64,000 bases of DNA, taken from contig NZ_JABBMT010000006.1 in NCBI RefSeq assembly GCF_012927645.1, positions 62,001 to 126,000 of the forward strand. Reading direction: 5' to 3'. Shown one piece after another: positions 1 through 11,202 of the stretch. Source of the DNA: Pseudoalteromonas arctica (GTDB taxonomy: Bacteria; Pseudomonadota; Gammaproteobacteria; Enterobacterales; Alteromonadaceae). The notes under the pieces are model-generated. The model saw nothing but the letters and a program-made list of their open reading frames with translations. It searched no databases and was not told where the DNA came from. A program made the translations under genes and the position numbers. Positions within the stretch are counted from its first letter, which is position 1; each line of letters starts with the position of its first letter.

Positions 1-320
1 TATTATTAATAGATGGTGGTGGTTCAACTCGTCGCGCATTAATCGATATCGAGCTTGCTGAACTCGCTGTTGAAAATAACTGGCAAGGCATTGTGGTATA
101 CGGTGCAGTACGTCATGTTGATGAACTTGAAGAACTTGATTTAGGTATTCAAGCAATTGCTTCTATCCCTGTTGCAGCAGACAGCACTGGTGCTGGTGAA
201 GATGGCATTGGCGTTAACTTCGCTGGGGTATCATTCTTTGATGACGACTTTATCTATGCAGATAGCACCGGTATTGTATTATCTGGTGAAGAACTTGAAC
301 TGGAAGTCGTAGAAGAATAA
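1..320 (+). CDS. rraA: Regulator of ribonuclease E activity A (C-terminal part)
   Basis: This is the 3' part of a gene that begins outside the window; reading frame 3 is open from the first bases. RraA binds RNase E in the cytoplasm and damps its activity, which alters mRNA decay. The visible 105 codons contain the family signature [11 protein letters not shown] near the left edge, then [14 protein letters not shown] and an acidic C-terminus ending ELEVVEE. The RraA fold is related to class II aldolase-like HMG proteins, but this acidic tail and the close match to enterobacterial RraA favour the regulator. The next gene starts 3 bases after the stop, so the two are probably cotranscribed. Confidence 0.9.
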   Translation, partial: LLIDGGGSTRRALIDIELAELAVENNWQGIVVYGAVRHVDELEELDLGIQAIASIPVAADSTGAGEDGIGVNFAGVSFFDDDFIYADSTGIVLSGEELELEVVEE

Positions 321-323
321 CGA

Positions 324-1370
324 GTGTCAAACCACCTACATATCTATGATGAAGCGACTATAAAACCTTGGTGTAGCAGTCGCGCTAATGAAAGAAAAGC
401 ATGGCAGTCAATAGCCCTGCTTGACACTGGTGTTGATCCTTTACAAGCCATGCACGATGCCGCACAATTTGGTATTAAGTATGTATTATTAGGTATTTGC
501 GAAGATATCGGGCCACGTGCCAACTTAGGCAATGGTGGTGCCGAAGATGGCTGGCAAGCATTCCTTAAACGCTTTTTAAATCAACCTGATAACCAATTTT
601 TAGCGAATGAAAAAGTGTTGTTACTAGGCGAAATCGCGATCAGCGATTTGACTCTCGCGGCGTGCGATTTATCCAACCAAAATCCTCAGCAATTAACGCA
701 ATTACGCCAGTTATGCGCCCAACTTGATCAACGTGTTGAGCAAGTACTGAGCTTAATTTTTGCTGCGGGGTTAGAGCCAATCGTTATTGGCGGTGGCCAT
801 AATAACTGCCTCGGTATTATTCGCGCATTAAGCAAACATAAACAGCGCCCAATAAACGCGATCAACTTTGACCCTCATGCCGATTTCCGTGACTGTGAAG
901 GCCGCCATAGTGGTAATGGTTTTCGCTATGCCTATAACGAGCAACACTTAAATAATTATCATGTTATTGGAATCCACGAGCTGAAAAACAATCAAGCTAT
1001 TATTGATGCTTTAGCTGCTGCCCAATTTAGTTATGATAGCTACCAAGCGCTGCAAGTGAGGCGCGAAAAAACCTTAACTGAAGCATGCCAGCAGGCACTA
1101 TATAATCTCATTGATGCACCACTTGGGGTTGAAGTCGATCTTGATAGCATTTCACTAATGCCCGTCAGTGCGTATACCAATTGTGGTTTTAGTGTTAGCG
1201 ATGCCGAACACTTTGTGCATTTAGCTGCCAGTCAAGTAAACAGCCAATACTTGCATTTATGTGAAGCAGCCCCCAACCAACATCCTAGTGGTATACAGGC
1301 CGGAATGAGCGATACAGGGCAAATAATCACGGCCCTTGTGAATGCTTATTTACAAGCTAAAGCAAACTAA
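324..1370 (+). CDS. hutG: Formimidoylglutamase (arginase/agmatinase family)
   Basis: Predicted to hydrolyse N-formimino-L-glutamate to glutamate and formamide, the last step of histidine degradation. The 348-residue protein carries the arginase-family manganese ligands: GGGH (156-159), DPHAD (183-187) and DLDS (272-275). The start is GTG, placed because it follows the rraA stop by only 3 bases; no strong Shine-Dalgarno site is seen. It is convergent with hutI and their stop codons overlap by 4 bases. The family also includes arginase and agmatinase; the choice of HutG rests mainly on the hut neighbours. Unlike the other hut genes it has no HutC operator directly upstream and probably reads through from rraA. 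Confidence 0.85.
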   Translation: MSNHLHIYDEATIKPWCSSRANERKAWQSIALLDTGVDPLQAMHDAAQFGIKYVLLGICEDIGPRANLGNGGAEDGWQAFLKRFLNQPDNQFLANEKVLLLGEIAISDLTLAACDLSNQNPQQLTQLRQLCAQLDQRVEQVLSLIFAAGLEPIVIGGGHNNCLGIIRALSKHKQRPINAINFDPHADFRDCEGRHSGNGFRYAYNEQHLNNYHVIGIHELKNNQAIIDALAAAQFSYDSYQALQVRREKTLTEACQQALYNLIDAPLGVEVDLDSISLMPVSAYTNCGFSVSDAEHFVHLAASQVNSQYLHLCEAAPNQHPSGIQAGMSDTGQIITALVNAYLQAKAN

Positions 1371-2614
1371 ATACATATACCCAAAATCCATAGATTTAAT
1401 AGTTTATTCACACCAAATTGATAACTTAATTGTGCTGGGTGAGATATTTGCCAGTGAGCTATATCGGCACGCATGCCGACTTTTAACACTCCGCGATCAG
1501 TTAAACCCAATGCTTTAGCGGCATTACGCGTAACTCCGGCGAGAGTCTCTTGCGGAGTTAAGCGAAATAAAGTGCAGCCCATATTCATCATTAATTGCAA
1601 AGAACACAAGGGTGATGTACCTGGGTTAAAGTCTGTCGAAATCGCTATTGGTACTTGATACTGTTTTAATAGCTCAATTGGCGGCTGTTTGGTTTCGCGT
1701 AAAAAATAAAATGCGCCGGGTAATAATACTGCCACAGTGCCTGCTGCAGCCATGGCCTTTACTCCAGCTTCATCTAAATGTTCAATATGATCAGCAGATA
1801 ACCCATTAAATTCAGCGACTAATTGTGCTCCTTGCTGGTTTGAAAGCTGTTCAGCATGACATTTTACTGGCAAATTATGTTTTTTTGCGGCATTAAAAAC
1901 CCGCCGAGTTTGCTCATTACTAAAACCAACATTTTCGCAAAACACATCGACTGCATCAGCTAAATTGCCCGCCACGACCTGCTCCAACATATCATTGCAC
2001 ACTAAATCGATATACTCATCACTGCGCCCCTTATATTCCAAAGGTAAGGCATGCGCCCCCAAGAAGGTTGTTTTTATATCAATCGGGTGATTTTCACCTA
2101 ATAAGCGTGCCACTTCAAGGATTTTAACTTCGTTTTCGCAATCAAGTCCGTAACCAGATTTGATCTCTACGGTACTTACTCCCTCGGCATAAAGGGCATT
2201 GAGACGATCCTTCGCGAGCACAAATAAAGCCTCGTGATCCGCAGCTCGCGTTGCTGTTACCGTACTCGCGATACCCCCCCCTTGCGCCGCGATTTGCTCG
2301 TAACTAACACCTTGTAAACGCTGTTCAAACTCTTCAGCTCTTGAGCCCGCAAACACTAAATGGGTATGACAATCAATTAAACCTGGCGTTAGCCACTGCC
2401 CTTTTGCCGAAATAATCGGCGTTGCCAGTGCATCAAACGGCGGTAAATCGGTTTGCTTGCCAAGCCATGCTATGTGGCTGTCTTTAATCGCCAGAGCTGC
2501 ATTTTCGATTGCGCCATAAGGTGCTGCAATACTGCAATCCATAGTTGCGATATTGGCATCGGTGATCAATAAATCCCAGTCATTAGCCGGATCATTTGCT
2601 GTGATTGTTGTCAT
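1367..2614 (-). CDS. hutI: Imidazolonepropionase
   Basis: Opens the imidazolone ring of 4-imidazolone-5-propionate to give N-formimino-L-glutamate, the third step of the Hut pathway, in the cytoplasm. The protein has 415 residues, the normal family length. It shows the metal-binding amidohydrolase motif [12 protein letters not shown] (about 81-92), the conserved GGGIASTV loop (about 112-119) and later histidine motifs KCHAEQLS and ADHIEHLD. It is divergent from hutC, with a palindromic HutC operator in the 108-bp gap, so histidine/urocanate should induce it. Its TAG stop overlaps the end of hutG on the other strand. Confidence 0.95.
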   Translation of the reverse strand: MTTITANDPANDWDLLITDANIATMDCSIAAPYGAIENAALAIKDSHIAWLGKQTDLPPFDALATPIISAKGQWLTPGLIDCHTHLVFAGSRAEEFEQRLQGVSYEQIAAQGGGIASTVTATRAADHEALFVLAKDRLNALYAEGVSTVEIKSGYGLDCENEVKILEVARLLGENHPIDIKTTFLGAHALPLEYKGRSDEYIDLVCNDMLEQVVAGNLADAVDVFCENVGFSNEQTRRVFNAAKKHNLPVKCHAEQLSNQQGAQLVAEFNGLSADHIEHLDEAGVKAMAAAGTVAVLLPGAFYFLRETKQPPIELLKQYQVPIAISTDFNPGTSPLCSLQLMMNMGCTLFRLTPQETLAGVTRNAAKALGLTDRGVLKVGMRADIAHWQISHPAQLSYQFGVNKLLNLWILGICI

Positions 2615-2655
2615 ATTAACTCCACAAATTATTTTTTATCAGTCTAACAAGTCAT

Positions 2656-2669
2656 CTTGTATATACAAG
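2656..2669. promoter_or_regulatory. HutC operator in the hutI-hutC divergent promoter region
   Basis: The perfect 14-bp palindrome CTTGTATATACAAG lies between the divergent hutI and hutC starts. The same core recurs just before hutU (13 of 14 bases). GntR-type HutC repressors bind such TGTATA/TATACA palindromes, so this is the likely operator for hutI and for hutC autoregulation. Seen directly: the palindrome, its position and its repetition. Inferred: binding. Confidence 0.85.
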
Positions 2670-2722
2670 GTAAATATGCCATCTTATAGTTAATAGCAAA
2701 TTTAAAAGACCATAATAATTTA

Positions 2723-3430
2723 ATGACGATACCTAAGTTCGCACAAATAAAGCAATTTATTGTTAATAATATCCGCAGCGGCGCATGGCTTGAAAACCAA
2801 CGAGTGGCTTCTGAAAATGAATTAGCCGAACAATTTAGTGTTAGTCGAATGACTGCGCGCCGAGCGTTAAGCGAGCTCACCGAAGCGGGAATTCTTACTC
2901 GCAGCCAAGGTTTAGGCACGTTTGTTGCCAGTTTTAAGTCGCAATCATCATTGCTTGAAATTAAAAATATAGCCGATGAAGTCAAAGCCCGTAACGGCAA
3001 TTACAGCTGTACTGTATTAGTGCTTGAATCTATCAGCGCTGTTGCACCAATTGCGATTGCACTGGGTGTTGAAGTCGATAGCGTGGTGTATCGCAGTGTC
3101 TTAGTGCATAACGAAAACGAACAGCCACTGCAAGTTGAGGAGCGCTTTGTTAACCCAGCACTAGCAACAAGCTACCTACAACAAGATTTTACTGCGTTAA
3201 CTCCGCACGAATATTTATCTAGCGTCGCACCATTAACTGAAGCGCGTCATACGGTAGAAGCAATAATGCCTAACAGCGAAATGTGCCAATGGCTTAATTT
3301 ATATCATGAAGAGCCATGCTTACAAGTGATTAGGCGTACTTGGTCATCATCTGGGATTGTTAGTTTTGCCCGTTTAGTATCACCGGGTAGTAAGTATCGC
3401 TTAGGCGGACATTTAACTTTTAAAAAGTAA
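2723..3430 (+). CDS. hutC: Histidine utilization repressor, GntR family (HutC subfamily)
   Basis: Transcriptional repressor of the hut genes, normally released by urocanate. The 235-residue protein has an N-terminal winged-helix GntR domain (about 1-70, with ENELAEQFSVSRMTARRALSEL) followed by a UTRA ligand-binding domain (about 90-230, with the EERFVNP and RTW motifs typical of HutC). It is divergent from hutI and upstream of hutUH in the same direction. The two matching operators at 2656 and 3493 define its local regulon. The start is an ATG that gives the canonical N-terminus, although the upstream bases are AT-rich with a weak ribosome binding site. Confidence 0.93.
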   Translation: MTIPKFAQIKQFIVNNIRSGAWLENQRVASENELAEQFSVSRMTARRALSELTEAGILTRSQGLGTFVASFKSQSSLLEIKNIADEVKARNGNYSCTVLVLESISAVAPIAIALGVEVDSVVYRSVLVHNENEQPLQVEERFVNPALATSYLQQDFTALTPHEYLSSVAPLTEARHTVEAIMPNSEMCQWLNLYHEEPCLQVIRRTWSSSGIVSFARLVSPGSKYRLGGHLTFKK

Positions 3431-3492
3431 TATTAGAAAAATATAAAAATCAAAACGATGTGCTTCACAGCGTATTTTTTGAAACCAATAAG

Positions 3493-3506
3493 CTTGTATA
3501 TACAAC
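3493..3506. promoter_or_regulatory. HutC operator upstream of hutUH
   Basis: CTTGTATATACAAC matches 13 of 14 bases of the operator at 2656. It ends 11 bases before the hutU ATG and directly abuts the ribosome binding site (AGGAG, about 3507-3511). Bound HutC would therefore sit at or just after the start of transcription of hutUH and block it. Confidence 0.85.
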
Positions 3507-3517
3507 AGGAGTAATCT

Positions 3518-5191
3518 ATGAACAACAGACTTGATGAATCTCGCGTTATCCGCGCCCCACACGGCGATAAAATCAGCGCTAAGAGCTGGCTCACCGAAGC
3601 GGCTAAACGCATGTTAATGAATAATTTAGATCCTGAAGTAGCCGAACATCCACATGCTTTAGTTGTGTACGGTGGGATTGGTCGTGCAGCACGTGATTGG
3701 CCTTGTTTTGATAAAATCATCGAAACCCTCGACAGACTCGAAGACGACGAAACGCTGCTCGTACAATCAGGCAAACCTGTTGGGGTATTTAAAACTCACA
3801 GTAATGCGCCACGGGTATTAATTGCTAACTCAAACTTAGTACCTCACTGGGCTAATTGGGATCATTTTAACGAACTCGATAGACTCGGGCTGATGATGTA
3901 TGGGCAAATGACTGCGGGCTCGTGGATTTACATTGGCTCACAAGGCATTGTACAAGGTACATACGAGACCTTTGTGGCGATGGCAAAACAACATTTTAAT
4001 GGTGATGCAGCAGGTAAATGGGTGTTAACCGGTGGCTTAGGCGGTATGGGCGGCGCGCAACCACTTGCGGCAACCATGGCGGGATTTAGCGCCTTAGTAG
4101 TTGAATGCGATGAGACGCGTATCGATTTTCGGATCAAAACCCGCTATGTGGATGTTAAAGCAACTGATTTAGAGCATGCCCTTGAGCTTATCAACGAGGC
4201 GTGTGACAAAGGCGAAGCGCTTTCTGTAGGCTTACTTGGTAATGCCGCTGATGTATTTAGTGAACTAGTGGAACGCAAAATTACCCCTGATGTTGTAACT
4301 GACCAAACCTCAGCACATGATCCGCTTAATGGTTACTTACCACAAGGTTGGAGTATGCAACACGCGGCTAAAATGCGTGAACAAGATCCGCAAGCGGTTG
4401 TCAAAGCAGCTAAACAGTCGATGGCTGTGCAAGTCAATGCAATGCTAGCACTACAACAAGCCGGCGCTGCAACAACTGACTACGGCAACAACATTCGTCA
4501 AATGGCATTTGACGAAGGCGTAACAAATGCCTTTGACTTCCCAGGTTTTGTGCCAGCTTATATTCGTCCATTATTTTGCGAAGGTATTGGTCCATTCCGT
4601 TGGGTGGCGCTATCAGGCGATCCTGAAGATATTTATAAAACCGACGCAAAAGTGAAAGAGCTTATACCTGACGACAAACACTTACATAACTGGCTGGATA
4701 TGGCTCGCGAACGTATTCAGTTCCAAGGTTTACCAGCACGTATTTGCTGGGTTGGCTTAAAAGACCGCGCTCGTTTAGCGCTGGCGTTTAATGAAATGGT
4801 CAAAAATGGCGAGCTTAAAGCACCGATTGTGATCGGCCGTGACCATTTAGATTCAGGCTCAGTTGCGAGTCCAAATCGTGAAACCGAAGCAATGAAAGAC
4901 GGCTCAGATGCAGTATCAGATTGGCCATTATTGAATGCATTACTGAATACCGCAGGAGGTGCAACATGGGTGTCGCTGCATCATGGCGGTGGTGTAGGTA
5001 TGGGCTTTAGCCAACATTCTGGAGTAGTCATTGTTGCTGATGGCACCGACGAAGCTGCTGCGCGGGTTGGCCGCGTATTATGGAATGATCCTGCAACGGG
5101 CGTTATGCGCCACGCAGATGCAGGTTACGATATTGCAATTAATTGTGCGACCGAGCAAGGCCTCGACCTACCAATGTTAAATAAGGAATAA
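3518..5191 (+). CDS. hutU: Urocanate hydratase (urocanase)
   Basis: Adds water to urocanate to form 4-imidazolone-5-propionate, the second step of histidine catabolism, using tightly bound NAD+. The 557-residue length is standard. The glycine-rich NAD-binding segment [12 protein letters not shown] is at about 171-182, and the conserved C-terminal [15 protein letters not shown] lies near 490-505. A good ribosome binding site (AGGAG) precedes the ATG, and a HutC operator lies immediately upstream. hutH starts 2 bases after the hutU stop, so they form a tight operon. Confidence 0.97.
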   Translation: MNNRLDESRVIRAPHGDKISAKSWLTEAAKRMLMNNLDPEVAEHPHALVVYGGIGRAARDWPCFDKIIETLDRLEDDETLLVQSGKPVGVFKTHSNAPRVLIANSNLVPHWANWDHFNELDRLGLMMYGQMTAGSWIYIGSQGIVQGTYETFVAMAKQHFNGDAAGKWVLTGGLGGMGGAQPLAATMAGFSALVVECDETRIDFRIKTRYVDVKATDLEHALELINEACDKGEALSVGLLGNAADVFSELVERKITPDVVTDQTSAHDPLNGYLPQGWSMQHAAKMREQDPQAVVKAAKQSMAVQVNAMLALQQAGAATTDYGNNIRQMAFDEGVTNAFDFPGFVPAYIRPLFCEGIGPFRWVALSGDPEDIYKTDAKVKELIPDDKHLHNWLDMARERIQFQGLPARICWVGLKDRARLALAFNEMVKNGELKAPIVIGRDHLDSGSVASPNRETEAMKDGSDAVSDWPLLNALLNTAGGATWVSLHHGGGVGMGFSQHSGVVIVADGTDEAAARVGRVLWNDPATGVMRHADAGYDIAINCATEQGLDLPMLNKE

Positions 5192-5193
5192 TC

Positions 5194-6726
5194 ATGTTTA
5201 AACTCACCCTAACACCTGGCAAGCTCGATTTAGCAACACTGCGCCAAATTCATTTATCAGCAGTGACGTTAACACTCGCCAAAGATAGTGAGATAAAAAT
5301 AGCAGCCAGTGCACAAACCGTGCAAAACGTGATTGATCAACACAGAACGGTATATGGCATTAATACCGGTTTTGGCTTACTCGCTAATACTAAAATTGCT
5401 GAACATGAATTAGAGTTACTTCAGCGCTCCATTGTACTTTCCCATGCTGCGGGCATCGGTGCGTATATGGATGACAGCACAGTACGATTGATGATGGTAC
5501 TGAAAATTAATTCATTATCACGTGGTTTTTCTGGTATTCGCCTAAAAGTGATCGAATTCTTTATGCAGTTACTTGCTGCACAAGTCTATCCATGCGTGCC
5601 AAAAAAAGGTTCAGTAGGTGCATCGGGCGATTTAGCGCCGCTTTCACATATGTGTTTACCACTGCTCGGCGAAGGCGAAATGCGCTATCAAGGTAGACTC
5701 ATTAGCGCTGCTGAAGGTCTTAAAATAGCCGGCCTTGAGCCATTAACGCTGGCTGCTAAAGAAGGCTTGGCCCTGCTAAATGGTACTCAAGCCTCTACCG
5801 CATTTGCGCTTCAAGGGCTATTTCGGGCTGAGGATTTATATGCACAAAGCTGTGCGATTGGCTCAATTAGTATTGAAGCTGCAATGGGCAGTCGCTCGCC
5901 ATTTGATGCACGTATTCATGAAATTCGTGGCCAACTTGGTCAAATCGATACCGCAGCACTGTTTCGCGATATGCTCGGTGAACATTCACAGATCAGCGAA
6001 GCTCATGTGAATTGTGAAAAAGTACAAGACCCTTACTGCCTACGCTGTCAGCCACAAGTACTTGGTGCGTGTTTAACACAAATTCGCCAAGCCGCTGAAG
6101 TATTATTATGTGAATCTAATGGTGTAACCGACAACCCATTAGTATTTGCTGATGTAGGCGATATTATCTCTGGCGGTAACTTCCACGCCGAGCCTGTGGC
6201 GATGGCTGCCGACAATTTAGCATTAGCGATTGCCGAAATTGGTGCACTAGCTGAGCGTCGTATTGCGTTACTCATTGATTCAAACTTATCAAAACTCCCA
6301 CCATTTTTAGTTGAAAATGGCGGCGTTAATTCAGGTTTTATGATTGCACAAGTAACCGCAGCAGCATTAGCGTCTGAAAATAAATCATTGGCGCACCCGG
6401 CTTCTGTGGATAGCTTACCAACGTCTGCGAACCAAGAAGATCATGTTTCTATGGCAACGTTTGCAGCACGTCGTCTGCAAGAAATGGCTGATAACACGCA
6501 AGGCGTACTGGCAATTGAATGGTTGGCATCTGCGCAAGGGTTAGAATTTAGAAAGCCATTGCAGGCATCAACCAAAGTTGAGCAAGCTAAAGCAACACTG
6601 CGTACAAAAGTGAGCTACTACGATAAAGACCGTTATTTTGGCCCAGATATCGAAGCAGCTAATTTATTATTACAGCAAGGTGAGTTATGTAATTTATTAC
6701 CTAAAGGCGTATTACCGTCGTTTTAA
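5194..6726 (+). CDS. hutH: Histidine ammonia-lyase (histidase)
   Basis: Removes ammonia from histidine to give urocanate, the first step of the pathway. The 510-residue protein contains the self-cyclising Ala-Ser-Gly triad (143-145, in [15 protein letters not shown]) that forms the MIO cofactor, plus the YGINTGFG motif (54-61) near the substrate site. Its ATG is 2 bases after hutU. The stop codon overlaps the end of the convergent oxidoreductase gene by 4 bases, and no terminator is visible between them. Confidence 0.97.
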   Translation: MFKLTLTPGKLDLATLRQIHLSAVTLTLAKDSEIKIAASAQTVQNVIDQHRTVYGINTGFGLLANTKIAEHELELLQRSIVLSHAAGIGAYMDDSTVRLMMVLKINSLSRGFSGIRLKVIEFFMQLLAAQVYPCVPKKGSVGASGDLAPLSHMCLPLLGEGEMRYQGRLISAAEGLKIAGLEPLTLAAKEGLALLNGTQASTAFALQGLFRAEDLYAQSCAIGSISIEAAMGSRSPFDARIHEIRGQLGQIDTAALFRDMLGEHSQISEAHVNCEKVQDPYCLRCQPQVLGACLTQIRQAAEVLLCESNGVTDNPLVFADVGDIISGGNFHAEPVAMAADNLALAIAEIGALAERRIALLIDSNLSKLPPFLVENGGVNSGFMIAQVTAAALASENKSLAHPASVDSLPTSANQEDHVSMATFAARRLQEMADNTQGVLAIEWLASAQGLEFRKPLQASTKVEQAKATLRTKVSYYDKDRYFGPDIEAANLLLQQGELCNLLPKGVLPSF

Positions 6727-7496
6727 ATAGCAAATTGATAGTTAAAACCAAGTGATTCAATAGCCGAACCATCAATGATGCGTTCGGCACTTTCATCACG
6801 CGTAAATGTAGGAGGGGTTGTTCCGTATTGCTGGCATTTTTGCTGATAGTAATCTGCTTTGCTTGGATGAGCTGGATTAACTATATTGTAAATTGGCGCT
6901 GCAACTTGCCAATTATCCAACACAGTAACAATCGCATTAATCACATCTTGTTGCTGCACCATATTAACGGTTTGCATGCGCGAACTTTGTAGCTCTTTAC
7001 CTGCCACAAAACGCCCAGGCTCTCGCTCTGGCCCAATTAAACCACCGAGTCTAAGTACTTTTCCACCCGCATTTAATACCAGTTGCTCAGCATCAACTAA
7101 GGGTTGTTGGCGTGCAGTGCTTGCTTTAATCTCACTTTGCTCTGTGTAGGTTAGATTATCTTGATCATACACAGCCGTTGATGAACACAACAAAAAGCCT
7201 TTTGCATTCATAATGCCTGCTAGTTCAATGGCTAATTTTAGCGTGGCTAAATAATGGCTATCAGCGTGACGACTACGTGGCGGTATAGCACATACCCACC
7301 ACGCATTATGTAAATCAAGTTGATGAACTAGTTGCTCATCTGCAAATACTAACTGGCGCTGAAAAGCATGTTGATGCTCAGCACTGCGATGGGTGCCTTG
7401 AACATCCCAGCCTTTTGCAAGCTGTTGTAAACACAATGGCTGACCCAACCAACCTGCGCCCAAGACTATTAATTGGTTTTTATTTGTACCCGCCAC
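6723..7496 (-). CDS. NAD(P)-dependent epimerase/SDR-like oxidoreductase (YeeZ-like)
   Basis: A 257-residue extended short-chain dehydrogenase-like protein. The N-terminus has a Rossmann dinucleotide-binding stretch with a GxGxLG pattern ([10 protein letters not shown], about 12-21), and CSSTAVYD (about 101-108) resembles the Ser/Tyr region of sugar-nucleotide epimerases. It most resembles the YeeZ-type proteins of gammaproteobacteria, whose substrate is unknown to me. It is convergent with hutH, and its C-terminal codons overlap the hutH stop. It appears to be a single-gene unit transcribed away from the chemoreceptor gene. Confidence 0.7.
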   Translation of the reverse strand: MAGTNKNQLIVLGAGWLGQPLCLQQLAKGWDVQGTHRSAEHQHAFQRQLVFADEQLVHQLDLHNAWWVCAIPPRSRHADSHYLATLKLAIELAGIMNAKGFLLCSSTAVYDQDNLTYTEQSEIKASTARQQPLVDAEQLVLNAGGKVLRLGGLIGPEREPGRFVAGKELQSSRMQTVNMVQQQDVINAIVTVLDNWQVAAPIYNIVNPAHPSKADYYQQKCQQYGTTPPTFTRDESAERIIDGSAIESLGFNYQFAI

Positions 7497-7622
7497 GTAA
7501 CATCACCCTTACAATTAAATAGAAATTTATTCACTTCTCTCATCGTACCCAATAGCGATTAAGATAAAGATATGATTAGATATGAGTGCTTACTCTACTA
7601 AATAATAAGAATGTGTGCACTT

Positions 7623-9653
7623 ATGTTACGAAATCTATCATTACGAAAAAAAATCCTGTTATTAATTGGTGGCACTATCAGTGTGTTGTTACTTATTGCC
7701 TCGGCTTACTTTGTGAATCATATCGCTGCCTTGTCTCGTCAAAGTATTGAACGCGAAGCATACAGCTACTTACAAAGCGAACAGCTGTCTATGCAAAGCT
7801 ATTTTGCTCAATATGGCAAAGTTGTAGAAACTTTTGCGAATAATCCTCATCTCGTTAACTGGTTTGACGCATGGAATAAACGCGACCAAACACTCCAAGA
7901 CGCGCCAGGCTACGACGAAGTAAATCAAGACTTTATACGCATCAGTGGCAATGATGAAAATATTCTCTCGGCATTTTTTGCCTCCGCCAAAACCGGTGAA
8001 TATTTTAAAGAGCATGAACGTACTACCCACTATAATGGCCAGCCGTATTACGCTTATAAACGTGGTTGGTGGCAAGATGCATTAAAAATAAACCGTTTAT
8101 ATGTCGGGCCCATTTCAGTTGATTTAACCACAGGTAATGCCTCTGCGGTTGTACAACAGCCTGTTTATAATAAGCAACGCGAACTAATTGGTTTTGGTGG
8201 CGTAGATTTACAACTAAATAAAATCAATAAAATGGTCGAAGATATTCGTTTTAACGGCCAAGGTTTTGGCTTTTTACTCGATAGCGACCAAAAAGTGGTG
8301 CACTTCTCAAAACGTACTAACCATAAAATTTCAATCACCGATGAAGGCCCTAACGGTAAAGAAGGCTTAGAAGTACTCGAAAAACAATTTAGCGACACGC
8401 AAGGCTTTGGTGAACTAAATCAGCAAATGAAAAATAATACCTCAGGTGATGCCAAAGTAACCTTGCAAGGACAAGAATACTTTGTGGTTTATAACCGCTT
8501 ACAATTAGAGCATCCTTATCTAAACTGGTACGTGGGTATTTTAGTGCCGCGCACTATGATTGATGAGCCAGTGAATGACGCAGTCGTGACCACTACCAGC
8601 TCAGTAATTATTATTTTATTAATTATCATAGCAATGATTTTGTGGGCTACAAAAATGATCTCACAACCGATCATCACCTTAACCCATATCATGCGCGATA
8701 TTGCTTCTGAGGATGGCGATTTAACCCAAAAAATTACTATTGATAGCAAAGATGAAGTTGGCCAGTTAGCTCTTCATATGAATACCTTTATCGATAAGTT
8801 ACGCGTTATGATGCTTAATACCGCAGCACAGGCTGAGCAACTTACCGATGCGGCGGCACAATTAAAATCGGTTTCGCAACAAACTAATGACGAAATTCAA
8901 CAAGAAAAACAGCAAGTCGATAGTGTTAGCGTCGCAGTAACCGAAATGGCGACCACGGTTATGGAGATCTCGCGTAATGCACAACACACCAACAATGCAG
9001 CTGAGGAAGTCCAACAGATCACTGCAGATGGTGCCACCCGCTCGAAAAATGCACAAAGTGTGATGACCGCCTTAGCTGAACATATTGGCAAAGCCGCTAA
9101 AGTGGTCGCAGGCTTAGAGCAAGAAAGTGGTAACATCGGCGCCGTAGTTGATGTGATCAACTCCATTGCAGAGCAAACCAATTTGCTGGCACTGAACGCT
9201 GCAATTGAAGCCGCCCGTGCTGGTGAGCAAGGTCGTGGCTTTGCGGTTGTAGCTGATGAAGTTCGCTCGTTGGCCAGTCGCACACAAGAGTCAACTGATG
9301 ATATTCGCAACATGATCTCACGCTTACAGCAAATTGCCCAGCAAGCTTCAACTATGATGCAACAAGGACAAGAGCGTGCGCAAAGCTCGGTTACGCAAAC
9401 GCAAGAAGTCCTCGATGCATTGCAAAACATTGCTGACTCAGTGACTAAAGTACAAGATCAAAGTCATCATATTGCCACCTCAACCGAGCAACAAACAGTA
9501 GTTGCCGAAGATATAAATAATAGTTTAGCGGCAATTAATCACTTAGTGAACAGCACCGCAGATCATGCTCTTGAGCTTGCTGATGAAGCGAGGGATCTTA
9601 ACGAACTTGCCAGCTTACTAAATAAAACCGTTAATCAGTTTAAGCTTCAGTAA
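7623..9653 (+). CDS. Methyl-accepting chemotaxis protein
   Basis: Transmembrane chemoreceptor that signals through CheA/CheW to the flagellar motor. From the chosen ATG it has 676 residues. Order of parts: TM1 (about 10-30), a large periplasmic sensor of Cache type (about 31-315), TM2 (about 320-345), a HAMP linker (about 345-400), and a cytoplasmic signalling coiled coil with the conserved hairpin tip [20 protein letters not shown]. An alternative ATG 12 bases upstream (7611) adds four residues; neither has a strong ribosome binding site, and 7623 gives the usual [10 protein letters not shown] start. The ligand cannot be told from sequence. A terminator follows. Confidence 0.92.
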   Translation: MLRNLSLRKKILLLIGGTISVLLLIASAYFVNHIAALSRQSIEREAYSYLQSEQLSMQSYFAQYGKVVETFANNPHLVNWFDAWNKRDQTLQDAPGYDEVNQDFIRISGNDENILSAFFASAKTGEYFKEHERTTHYNGQPYYAYKRGWWQDALKINRLYVGPISVDLTTGNASAVVQQPVYNKQRELIGFGGVDLQLNKINKMVEDIRFNGQGFGFLLDSDQKVVHFSKRTNHKISITDEGPNGKEGLEVLEKQFSDTQGFGELNQQMKNNTSGDAKVTLQGQEYFVVYNRLQLEHPYLNWYVGILVPRTMIDEPVNDAVVTTTSSVIIILLIIIAMILWATKMISQPIITLTHIMRDIASEDGDLTQKITIDSKDEVGQLALHMNTFIDKLRVMMLNTAAQAEQLTDAAAQLKSVSQQTNDEIQQEKQQVDSVSVAVTEMATTVMEISRNAQHTNNAAEEVQQITADGATRSKNAQSVMTALAEHIGKAAKVVAGLEQESGNIGAVVDVINSIAEQTNLLALNAAIEAARAGEQGRGFAVVADEVRSLASRTQESTDDIRNMISRLQQIAQQASTMMQQGQERAQSSVTQTQEVLDALQNIADSVTKVQDQSHHIATSTEQQTVVAEDINNSLAAINHLVNSTADHALELADEARDLNELASLLNKTVNQFKLQ

Positions 9654-9670
9654 GCCAATATTGATAAATA

Positions 9671-9697
9671 AAAGAGTGCTCCGGCACTCTTTTTTGT
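9671..9697 (+). terminator. Rho-independent terminator after the chemoreceptor gene
   Basis: Stem AGAGTGC / GCACTCT (9673-9679 and 9684-9690), extended by A-T pairs, with a TCCG loop and followed by a run of T. It lies 18 bases after the stop. The FNR-type site for hemN begins inside its T-tract. Confidence 0.9.
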
Positions 9698-9742
9698 TAT
9701 AGATCAATATTCCCTCGACGCATCCTTTTTATACTAACGAAA
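9694..9742 (+). promoter_or_regulatory. Candidate class II FNR-dependent promoter of hemN
   Basis: TTGTTATAGATCAA (9694-9707) matches 9 of the 10 fixed bases of the FNR consensus TTGAT-N4-ATCAA. A -10-like TATACT lies at 9730-9735, which predicts a start near 9742. The site centre (9700.5) is then at -41.5, the classic class II activator position. The spacing is measured from sequence; FNR control of this hemN is inferred from family knowledge. Confidence 0.65.
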
Positions 9743-9763
9743 ATGATATAAAAGGTGCGCGTG

Positions 9764-11137
9764 ATGATTTATTTACCCAAATGGGATCAAAGCTTAATAA
9801 ATAAGTACAATGTGTCTGGACCAAGATACACCTCCTACCCAACAGCATTGTCGTTTAATGATGGCTATCAACAACAAGACTTGATCAGTGCAATAAACTC
9901 ATCAAACAGTCGCAACTTATCTTTATATATCCACATTCCGTTTTGCAGCCAGCTTTGCTATTACTGTGGCTGTAATAAAGTAATAACCCGCCACCAATCA
10001 AAAGCTGACTTATACCTAGATTATCTTGAAAAAGAAATCATCGCTCAAGCACAGCTATTTGATAGCTATCAAGTACAGCAACTGCATTTAGGCGGTGGTA
10101 CGCCCACCTTTTTGACAACCAGCCAAATGAGCCGTTTAATCGCACTACTAGAGCTACACTTTAAGTTTGCTCCCGATGCAGAGCGTGGTATTGAAATAGA
10201 CCCTCGCTCACTGGCAACTGACATGCTCAGTCACTTACGTAGCCTTGGTTTTAACCGTGTATCATTTGGTATTCAAGACTTTAATGATGATGTACAGCTT
10301 GCCGTTAATCGCCCACAATGTGCTGATACGGTAAAAAGTTTGCTCGGTGAAGCCCGTGAACTCGGCTTTAAATCAATTAATGCCGATATGATTTATGGCT
10401 TACCACTGCAAACCCCTGAGAGCTTTAAAGAGACTATTGAGCAATTAATTGCCCTTAGTCCTGATCGTGTATCGGTATTTAATTACGCACACTTACCGGA
10501 TCGCTTTGCCGCTCAGCGAAAAATTAAGGACGCCGATTTACCCAGCGCCCACGATAAGCTCACCATGTTTAAGAATACCTTAGAACAAATGAGTAACGCA
10601 GGTTATCAGTTTATTGGTATGGATCACTTTGCAAAAACCAGCAATGAGTTAGCCATTGCCCAAAATAGTCAGCAATTACATCGTAATTTTCAAGGCTACA
10701 CCACTCATGGTGACTGTGATCTACTGGGTTTAGGGGTGTCATCAATTTCACAAATTGGCACTGCTATTTTGCAAAACCAAAAAGAGTTAAAGCATTACTA
10801 TCACGCGATTGATGATCAGCTTGGCAGCGCAATCAGCAAAGGTATGAAACTTGATCATGATGACGTTATTCGCGCTGCTGTGATCAAACAGCTTATTTGC
10901 CACTTTGAACTGAATATGCAAAGTATTGCTAATACCTATCAACTCGACTTCAAAAATTACTTTGCCGGCTCACTGCAAGCTCTAGAACCGCTAATAGCAG
11001 ATGGCATGGTAACTATCGAGGCAGACTTAATAACCATCACAGCGCGCGGTAATTTGTTTATTCGTATCATTTGTATGTGTTTTGATGCTCATTTACAAAA
11101 ACAAATTAACGCGACCCGCTTCTCTCGAGTAATTTAA
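9764..11137 (+). CDS. hemN: Oxygen-independent coproporphyrinogen III oxidase
   Basis: Radical-SAM enzyme that decarboxylates coproporphyrinogen III to protoporphyrinogen IX without oxygen in heme synthesis. With the ATG at 9764 the protein has 457 residues; AAAGG lies about 10 bases upstream. In-frame GTG codons at 9755 and 9761 are less likely starts. The N-terminus KYNVSGPRYTSYPTA is diagnostic for HemN rather than HemN-like HemW, and the iron-sulfur motif CSQLCYYCGC (Cys 61, 65, 68) is intact. A GGGTP motif follows. It is preceded by an FNR-type site and shares a bidirectional terminator with the DUF2489 gene. Confidence 0.95.
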   Translation: MIYLPKWDQSLINKYNVSGPRYTSYPTALSFNDGYQQQDLISAINSSNSRNLSLYIHIPFCSQLCYYCGCNKVITRHQSKADLYLDYLEKEIIAQAQLFDSYQVQQLHLGGGTPTFLTTSQMSRLIALLELHFKFAPDAERGIEIDPRSLATDMLSHLRSLGFNRVSFGIQDFNDDVQLAVNRPQCADTVKSLLGEARELGFKSINADMIYGLPLQTPESFKETIEQLIALSPDRVSVFNYAHLPDRFAAQRKIKDADLPSAHDKLTMFKNTLEQMSNAGYQFIGMDHFAKTSNELAIAQNSQQLHRNFQGYTTHGDCDLLGLGVSSISQIGTAILQNQKELKHYYHAIDDQLGSAISKGMKLDHDDVIRAAVIKQLICHFELNMQSIANTYQLDFKNYFAGSLQALEPLIADGMVTIEADLITITARGNLFIRIICMCFDAHLQKQINATRFSRVI

Positions 11138-11153
11138 TCTGAGCACACAAGCA

Positions 11154-11188
11154 TAAAAAAAGCAGACCGAGATCTGCTTTTTTTTTTA
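11154..11188. terminator. Bidirectional terminator between hemN and the DUF2489 gene
   Basis: Stem AGCAGA / TCTGCT (11161-11166, 11173-11178) with an A-run on the left and a T-run on the right, so it can end both hemN (+) and the yihI/DUF2489 operon (-). Confidence 0.88.
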
Positions 11189-11202
11189 TAGATACTGTAA
11201 AA

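Noticed and set aside
8897..9430. 177-codon Cys/Ser-rich open frame on the minus strand.
   Set aside because: It lies wholly inside the chemoreceptor gene, antisense to it, with low-complexity composition caused by the alanine-rich signalling domain.
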